A stretch of 64,000 nucleotides of DNA, from positions 237,534 through 301,533 of the forward strand of contig LQXN01000062.1 in assembly GCA_001648575.1 (NCBI GenBank). The letters are read 5' to 3'. Source of the DNA: Sutcliffiella horikoshii DSM 8719. Lineage in GTDB: Bacteria; Bacillota; Bacilli; Bacillales; Bacillaceae_I. The position numbers and the translations under genes were made by a program. This document shows, in pieces, positions 58,878 through 64,000 of the stretch (positions are counted from its first letter, which is position 1; every line of letters begins with the position of its first letter). Under the pieces are notes generated by a model. That model was not told the origin of the DNA. It did not search any database and was given only the letters and a program-made list of their open reading frames with translations.

Positions 58878-61145
58878 TTAAGCAAGCTGCCCAAGAAGAG
58901 ATAGTGCCAGCTGTTTGGAATCCTCGTCTGGATAGTCTGCGCCTATACATGACGGACATCCAGAGCGGCATGGACAGCTTCCGATTAGTTCGCTTGCTCT
59001 AGTTAACAGTTCATCAATATGGGAAAATGCCTTTTCGCTAAGACCCACTCCACCTGGATAACGATCATAGAAATAAATTACAGGTTTTTCATCATGTGTT
59101 GATTTCACTTGAGGGACAACCTGGACATCCATCGGCTCACACATCAACATCAAAGGTGCAACATGTTTTAAGGCATGTGCAATGCCGAGAAGACTTTTTT
59201 CCAGATCATCCCCCTTAAGGTTTTGTGTGATTTCCTCCTCTAAGGTTATCCATGTTGCACTTGTCTGCAATTCTTCTTCAGGGAGATAGATGGGGCCAGA
59301 TCCGATATTTTCATGTGTTTCGAATTTGATTTTCTTGAATATCGTTGCCATCGCCCTTACGGAGACATCCCCGAAAGAAATGGTTCCTGCGGAATAATCC
59401 ATCTGCTTGTCCACTTCCAGGACGTCCAACGATACGGCGAGATTTGCATCGGTAAAATAGTCAACATTGACTTCCCTTACAAACGCCTTCTTTTCTTCCC
59501 AATCCAGTTTTTCCACTTGATATTGTACACCTTGATGAAGGTAGATGGCCTCATCATGAAGAAGTGTCATCGAGCTGAAGCGGTCCATTTCCCCAATAAC
59601 CTTATTGGCAGGTTCTGAAGATTGATCGACAATGATGACGTTCTCCTGGGAAGCGGAACGCAGGCTTATGTTATGAGCAGGAAACGCGTCATTCATCCAA
59701 TGCCACTTTCCACCGTTTTCATGAAGGACCCTTTCTTCTGTCAAATAGTCAAGAATGTCATCTAACTCCACTCCATCAAATGTATCCCCTTTTTTAAATG
59801 GGAGCTCATATGCTGCACATTTAATATGATCCACTAGAATAATCAAATTGTTCGGGTTGATCCTCGCAGATTCCGGATTGCTCTTCAGGAAAAACTCGGG
59901 GTGCTGGATTACATACTGGTCAAGCGGATTGGAGCTGGCTACCATCACTATCACGGCTTCCCCTTGCCTTCTTCCTGCACGTCCCGCTTGCTGCCAAGCG
60001 CTTGCAATCGTTCCGGGATAACCAGTCATGATGCATACTTGCAGCTGTCCGATATCGACTCCCAGTTCAAGTGCATTTGTACTGATGACTCCATATATTT
60101 CTCCATTTCTCAAACCCTTTTCAATTGCTCTTCGCTGAGTTGGCAAATACCCTCCACGGTATCCCTGTATGGATTTTTCCCCCAACTGATTCTTTACGAG
60201 TTCTTTCAGGTAGGTCAATAATATTTCCACCCTGACCCTGCTCTTAGCAAAGACAATGGTCTGAATCTTTTCTTGAAGAAACCCGGCAGCCAGCTTTCTT
60301 ACTTCCAATGTCGCGCTCCTTCTAATATTAAGCGGCTTATTGACAATCGGGGGATTATAAAAAACAATATGCTTCTTGCTTGAAGGCGCACCATTATTAT
60401 TAATAAGTTCAAAGCTTTCCCCAGTTAGCTCCTCTGCCAATTCTTTTGGGTTTGCTATTGTGGCAGATGTACAAATGAACGTTGGATTACTGCCATAAAA
60501 GTTGCATATCCGCTTCAATCTTCTAATCACATTTGCTACGTGACTACCAAATACACCCCTGTAAGTATGCAGTTCATCTATCACGATATACTCTAAATTT
60601 TCAAATAGGGACACCCATTTAGTATGATGGGGTAAAATGGCTGAGTGTAGCATATCTGGGTTTGTAATCACAATATGACCTGCTTTTCTTACCTTCTGCC
60701 TTATGGTTGGCGCCGTGTCTCCATCATAAGTATAGCTGTTGATCGGCACGCCCATCTGAGTGATGACTTCATTCAATTCACTCTTTTGATCTTGTGCGAG
60801 TGCTTTGGTGGGAAATAGGTAAAGCGCACGGGCATCATTGTTCTGAACAATTTTTTGCAGGACTGGCAGATTGTAACACAGCGTTTTTCCTGATGCCGTC
60901 GGTGTGACAGCAACAAAATGCCTTTTATGTATGGCTGCTTCAAATGCAGCTCCCTGGTGTGTGTATAAAGAGGAAATTCCCCTATTGGTTAATGATTGTA
61001 ATAATCTCTCGTCTATCTCTTTAGGAAAAGGAACGGACTGCGCTTCTTTTGGCTGCACCGTTTCCCAATGCACAATATTTTTTGCAATCGACTCTTCGCT
61101 TTTCATCCAGTCGATAACTTCATAAATCGTTTTTTTCCATTTCAT
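58878..61145 (-). CDS. mrfA: DEXH-box helicase MrfA (YprA)
   Basis: 755-residue superfamily 2 helicase for repair of mitomycin adducts. Walker A TPTASGKTLCYNLP near residue 85, DELH box VIDELHTYRGVFG, GISS-like SALE motif region VISTNALELGVDIG, QxxxRAGR box WQQAGRAGRR. The C-terminal domain (MrfA zinc-binding, DUF1998) has CPCRSGCPSCIG with four cysteines. ATG with GAGGTGAGC eight nt upstream. Operon head for mrfB. Confidence 0.94.
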   Translation of the reverse strand: MKWKKTIYEVIDWMKSEESIAKNIVHWETVQPKEAQSVPFPKEIDERLLQSLTNRGISSLYTHQGAAFEAAIHKRHFVAVTPTASGKTLCYNLPVLQKIVQNNDARALYLFPTKALAQDQKSELNEVITQMGVPINSYTYDGDTAPTIRQKVRKAGHIVITNPDMLHSAILPHHTKWVSLFENLEYIVIDELHTYRGVFGSHVANVIRRLKRICNFYGSNPTFICTSATIANPKELAEELTGESFELINNNGAPSSKKHIVFYNPPIVNKPLNIRRSATLEVRKLAAGFLQEKIQTIVFAKSRVRVEILLTYLKELVKNQLGEKSIQGYRGGYLPTQRRAIEKGLRNGEIYGVISTNALELGVDIGQLQVCIMTGYPGTIASAWQQAGRAGRRQGEAVIVMVASSNPLDQYVIQHPEFFLKSNPESARINPNNLIILVDHIKCAAYELPFKKGDTFDGVELDDILDYLTEERVLHENGGKWHWMNDAFPAHNISLRSASQENVIIVDQSSEPANKVIGEMDRFSSMTLLHDEAIYLHQGVQYQVEKLDWEEKKAFVREVNVDYFTDANLAVSLDVLEVDKQMDYSAGTISFGDVSVRAMATIFKKIKFETHENIGSGPIYLPEEELQTSATWITLEEEITQNLKGDDLEKSLLGIAHALKHVAPLMLMCEPMDVQVVPQVKSTHDEKPVIYFYDRYPGGVGLSEKAFSHIDELLTRASELIGSCPCRSGCPSCIGADYPDEDSKQLALSLLGQLA

Positions 61146-61235
61146 GCGCTCACCTCATTATCTACTTTCTATTTTAGCGAATAAGCGTTCGGTTCGTAAA
61201 GAGGCGTTTATTGGATAATGGGTTGTAAAGATCCA

Positions 61236-61272
61236 AAAAGAAAAACCAAGCACTTGGTAAGCACTTGGTTTT
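61236..61272 (-). terminator. Terminator of the YdjO-like gene
   Basis: Minus strand: AAAACCAAG...CTTGGTTTT then TCTTTTT. An inner AAGTGCTT/CCAAGTGCTTGG arrangement allows alternative pairing. Confidence 0.82.
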
Positions 61273-61290
61273 CCGATTCTGATAATGTAT

Positions 61291-61503
61291 TTACATTTTC
61301 TGATTTTGACTGTAGTTGTTGATGACTGCTAAGACTTTGGTGGATTGTGTCATGCTACTGTGGCATAAAGGGCACGTAGGGACTTCAATCTCGCTGTTCT
61401 TGAAATTATCTCTCATCCAGCCATTGCAATCCTCTGATTCACAAACCCATACTTTCGTTTCCTCGGTAACGATTTCTTCAACTTCTCTTCTTCCAAAAGC
61501 CAT
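61291..61503 (-). CDS. YdjO-like cold-inducible small zinc protein
   Basis: 70-residue protein with WVCESEDCNGWMRDNF and PTCPLCHSSM, four cysteines forming a zinc ribbon. The C-x6-C spacing and the CNGWMRDNF match YdjO of B. subtilis, described as cold induced. ATG with AGGAGAGTG upstream and its own terminator. Could bind nucleic acid; unproven. Confidence 0.82.
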   Translation of the reverse strand: MAFGRREVEEIVTEETKVWVCESEDCNGWMRDNFKNSEIEVPTCPLCHSSMTQSTKVLAVINNYSQNQKM

Positions 61504-61678
61504 ATTACCACTCTCCTATCTGTTGAGGTGGGGCGCAGTTTATCCTCACTAATATACTCTTAGTATGCCAATATACGAGGAAAAAATAAGAAAAAAATAA
61601 AAAAAAGCATCCTCGCCATACAATCTCTTCCAGATAAGTATAACATAAAACAGATTAAAAAGCATTCTTCCCTTTATA

Positions 61679-63235
61679 TTATTTATGCCATGGCATGTGT
61701 TTTTTAGAGTGTTTTTTCGACCATTTATGAAACAATCCGAAGTAAAGAAGGAAAATTGCCAGTAAGACTCCAAAGCCTACGTCTTGCCATAAAGATTGTG
61801 TATCTAGAGAAAAAAGGTCCTGCAGCTTCCTTGGTACAATCCTCTGGATATAAGTAATCTGCATTGTTCCCACGATAACATAAATGGATGCAATGCCCAG
61901 GAGAATCACTCCATCGATAAGGCCTTTTGCAACAGTATACTGACTGCTTTTCCGATAAAAAAGCCTTCTTGAAAAGTACAATAATAGCATTGCGACAAGT
62001 AATAGGACAGCTTCCCAGAAATGAAAGCCCTTTGAAAAGCTCACCAGAACGCCGAAAGTAAGAATGAAAAAGGTAAAATAATATGCCCTCTGCACCCTAT
62101 CTTCAATTGCCCTAGCCAAAACAAGCAAGGTTATTCCAATACCTATAGAAACAAGATGGGAGATTTGCATCATTTCCATGGACAGGAACTCATTTGCAAT
62201 GCTTATTTTGCGGACAATGACAGGGATAACAGGAAATAACACTAATAGCACCCCGACGATGAGAACCCAAAATGAAAGAATACGATGACATAATTGGGAC
62301 CAAGACCTTTTTTCTGGCAACAAAGTTTTCCAAGCTTTCTCTTTGTACATGAAGTATGAGAAAAATAGTAAACTGATAAGAAATGGCATTACATAATAAA
62401 CAAGCCGATATAGAAGCAGCAATGCTACAAGCTTTTCTTCGTATACACCATAAGAAGCGAAACCAACCAAAACAACAAAATCAAATGCTCCTACACCACC
62501 AGGGACTGTGCTTAATACACCGGCAATGGCTGCCATAAAGAAAATACTGAAAGTTACCACTGGGGGCACGTTTACATCAAGCATAATCGAAGTCTGCCAA
62601 AATAATACACCAGCAAATGCCCATTCCAAAATGGAGACAGCTATCAATTTCAATTGCTGAGCTTTATTTAAACTATTGGTAAAATGACTTGCGATAACAA
62701 TGAAAACCAAATAACCGCTCATAATCACAAGGGGCAGTTTCAGAATCGGGTATTCTGTAAGAAGCGTTGGGGTTGTTATTTCGAATGCGACTACCCACCA
62801 AGCAAAAACGGATAATCCACAAAGCATATACGGTAAAATGATGGTTACATTCTTCAGCAAACCTTTCATATCACCCGTATACTTACGATAATACAACGTT
62901 CTCAGCCCCACACCAGCAAACCCGCCAAATCCTAAGAAATTCGCAAAGGAGTTAGCAGAGAATCCGTAAACCATCAGTTTTCTCTCCGCTATATTCAGCT
63001 TCAGGCGTCTTGAGACAAACATATCATAGAATATCATGGTTGAAACCGCCAGAACCCCTAAGATAATCAACCAAGTAAATGAGAACCATCCGATATCACG
63101 GATTTTTGCCATTACAAGATTCATGTTTATCGTCTGAATCTGCTTTTTTCCTTCAATGTATAAAACTATTAAGATCGTCAATGGAAATACGACCTTTAGT
63201 ACTTTTAGAAAATATGTGTTTTTTAATACATGCAT
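61679..63235 (-). CDS. MprF-type flippase-domain membrane protein without synthase domain
   Basis: 518 residues with about 12-14 hydrophobic segments, matching the UPF0104/LPG_synthase_TM fold. NSFANFLGFGGFAGVGLRTL and GVLSTVPGGVGAFDFVVLVG are the flippase hallmarks of MprF. The C-terminal aminoacyl-lipid synthase domain of MprF is absent, the protein ending in a basic tail (HKWSKKHSKKHMPWHK). Start ATG with AAGGAAG upstream. Probably moves a lipid across the membrane; substrate not known. Confidence 0.88.
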   Translation of the reverse strand: MHVLKNTYFLKVLKVVFPLTILIVLYIEGKKQIQTINMNLVMAKIRDIGWFSFTWLIILGVLAVSTMIFYDMFVSRRLKLNIAERKLMVYGFSANSFANFLGFGGFAGVGLRTLYYRKYTGDMKGLLKNVTIILPYMLCGLSVFAWWVVAFEITTPTLLTEYPILKLPLVIMSGYLVFIVIASHFTNSLNKAQQLKLIAVSILEWAFAGVLFWQTSIMLDVNVPPVVTFSIFFMAAIAGVLSTVPGGVGAFDFVVLVGFASYGVYEEKLVALLLLYRLVYYVMPFLISLLFFSYFMYKEKAWKTLLPEKRSWSQLCHRILSFWVLIVGVLLVLFPVIPVIVRKISIANEFLSMEMMQISHLVSIGIGITLLVLARAIEDRVQRAYYFTFFILTFGVLVSFSKGFHFWEAVLLLVAMLLLYFSRRLFYRKSSQYTVAKGLIDGVILLGIASIYVIVGTMQITYIQRIVPRKLQDLFSLDTQSLWQDVGFGVLLAIFLLYFGLFHKWSKKHSKKHMPWHK

Positions 63236-63390
63236 GTCAAACTTCCTTTTTTAACTTCTTAATTCCAAAAATATCATACATTGAACACGCTTACCATGAA
63301 AATTTTGTCGTTTATCCTATTACAAAAGATGGAACCCATGAAAGCCGATTTCAATATAGTAATGATAAAGAGTAAGAAAGGAGCATTTCC

Positions 63391-63855
63391 ATGAAAGACG
63401 AGCAGGAAAAGCTACCACAGAAAAGACCTACCCAAAACAACCTAATGACGTCCATTGATGCTTTTTTCAGCAGTTCCCCTATAAAAGGTCTATTGCAACA
63501 GATGGATGATTTTTTCGGTAACTCCTTTGCAGAGGCTTCCCTATCTGTAGAAACAAGGGAAACTGCAACAGAACTTATTATAATCTGCAAGCTTCCTGGA
63601 ATAAAAAAGGAACAGATCAGTATCGAAACCTTTGACAAATATTTAACAATCTCGGTCAAAAATGAAGAACAGTTAGAGACGATTGATGAATCGACTCATT
63701 TTATAAGTAACAGCTATTCAATGAAGCAAGCCAAACGAACGATCCCTGTCCCGCCATATGTGAAACTGCATGCTCTGCAAGCAAATTATCGAGATGGTTT
63801 ATTACAGATCCGCATACCTAAGAAAAACATAAAAAAGGTTAATATCCAAGACTAA
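63391..63855 (+). CDS. Hsp20/alpha-crystallin small heat shock protein
   Basis: 154 residues. An N-terminal arm (DAFFSSSPIKGLLQQMDDFF) is followed by the alpha-crystallin beta-sandwich: VETRETATELIIICKLPGIKK, YLTISVKNE, YSMKQAKRTIPVPPYV, and the GLLQIRIPKK motif that usually ends the core. ATG with AAAGGAGC upstream. Spore or stress chaperone; relatives occur in spore coats. Its 3' end runs straight into repeat G. Confidence 0.9.
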   Translation: MKDEQEKLPQKRPTQNNLMTSIDAFFSSSPIKGLLQQMDDFFGNSFAEASLSVETRETATELIIICKLPGIKKEQISIETFDKYLTISVKNEEQLETIDESTHFISNSYSMKQAKRTIPVPPYVKLHALQANYRDGLLQIRIPKKNIKKVNIQD

Positions 63856-63857
63856 CT

Positions 63858-64000
63858 CAGAGTGTCGACAAACCTTATAGATTTAAAAATTTTATAGTAA
63901 TTGGCGCTTCACTTTATACGAGATCACTTGGGTATTGCAAATGTTTTTAAAGATTATACTTTGAGATATGCAAAACCAGTGTTGATCGTAGTGGAAGGCG
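63858..64000 (+). repeat. Terminator-targeting MITE-like repeat, copy G (cut by window edge)
   Basis: Starts CAGAGTGTCGACAAACC three bases after the Hsp20 stop. It contains a long AT-rich arm not seen in the other copies, then TTTGAGATATGCAAAACCAG and GTTGATCGTAGTGGAAGGCG at the edge. Same orientation as the Hsp20 gene. No hairpin precedes it, so it may be nested or a variant that lost the left flank. Confidence 0.75.

Noticed and set aside
1..64000. CRISPR arrays, tRNA or rRNA genes, complete IS or prophage
   Set aside because: Read on both strands; no regularly spaced direct repeats, no tRNA-like cloverleaf that I can support, no transposase or integrase gene was seen.

Overview
The window is chromosomal DNA from a spore-forming member of the Bacillaceae: low GC, strong AGGAGG-type ribosome binding sites, many TTG and GTG starts, and spore genes (a gerA-type germinant receptor, sspL, a cotD-like coat gene). 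Gene content and order follow the Bacillus subtilis ypmP-to-yprA segment closely: ypmP, ypkP, dfrA, thyB, ypjQ, ypjP, ypiP, brxB(yphP), ypgR, ypgQ, a bsaA-type peroxidase, ugtP, cspD, ypzA, ypeQ, ypeP, ypdQ, sspL, ypcP, ypbS, dynA(ypbR), ypbQ, bpsA(bcsA), ypwA, ypvA, ypsC, rnpB, gpsB, ypsA, cotD, mrfB(yprB), mrfA(yprA). This is from memory of the B. subtilis map, not from an alignment. Most core genes lie on the minus strand.

Layout. 1-5 kb: germinant receptor genes, a nucleoside hydrolase-like protein, two small surface or lipoprotein genes and a DegV protein. 5-16 kb: folate/thymidylate genes (dfrA-thyB), an acyltransferase, a lethal-factor-like metalloprotease, ypjQ/ypjP, ypiP, and brxB-ypgR-(ABC-F)-ypgQ. 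16-24 kb: a second DegV, an amidohydrolase, glutathione peroxidase, fhs, the glycolipid synthase ugtP, AIM24 and methyltransferase genes. 24-33 kb is the most accessory part: small hydrophilic proteins, a PaiB-like regulator, a three-gene ABC-2 exporter operon, a FetAB-like exporter, a decayed serine hydrolase and a TopIII-beta-like topoisomerase. 33-49 kb: cspD, two RNase H-fold proteins, sspL, flap exonuclease, sulfurtransferase, the double dynamin DynA, the alkylpyrone pair bpsA-ypbQ and a carboxypeptidase. 49-64 kb: a DinG-like helicase, a T-box-controlled extra lysyl-tRNA synthetase, rRNA methyltransferase, RNase P RNA, gpsB, ypsA, cotD, the mitomycin-repair pair mrfA-mrfB, an MprF-like flippase domain protein and an Hsp20 protein.

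The most striking non-coding feature is a family of about 150-220 bp dispersed elements (five well-preserved copies at about 3.8, 24.9, 25.9, 33.9 and 53.2 kb, a truncated one at the right edge and a degenerate one at 44.5 kb). They have imperfect terminal inverted repeats around GACAAA, a GC-rich foldable core, and lie between two copies of a rho-independent terminator hairpin. In four of the five copies, read in the element's own direction, the copy before the element has no T-tract and the copy after it has one. The one at 33.9 kb is flanked by identical 27-nt hairpins. I read this as a terminator-targeting, MITE-like element that duplicates its hairpin target.

Other points of interest are short genes that ordinary length cut-offs miss: a 31-residue membrane peptide behind a perfect 7-1-7 Fur box, 24- and 32-residue hydrophobic peptides, and 43-50-residue charged proteins. 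The lysyl-tRNA synthetase paralogue with a lysine-type T-box leader also stands out. Start codons were re-chosen where a ribosome binding site clearly favours an internal start.
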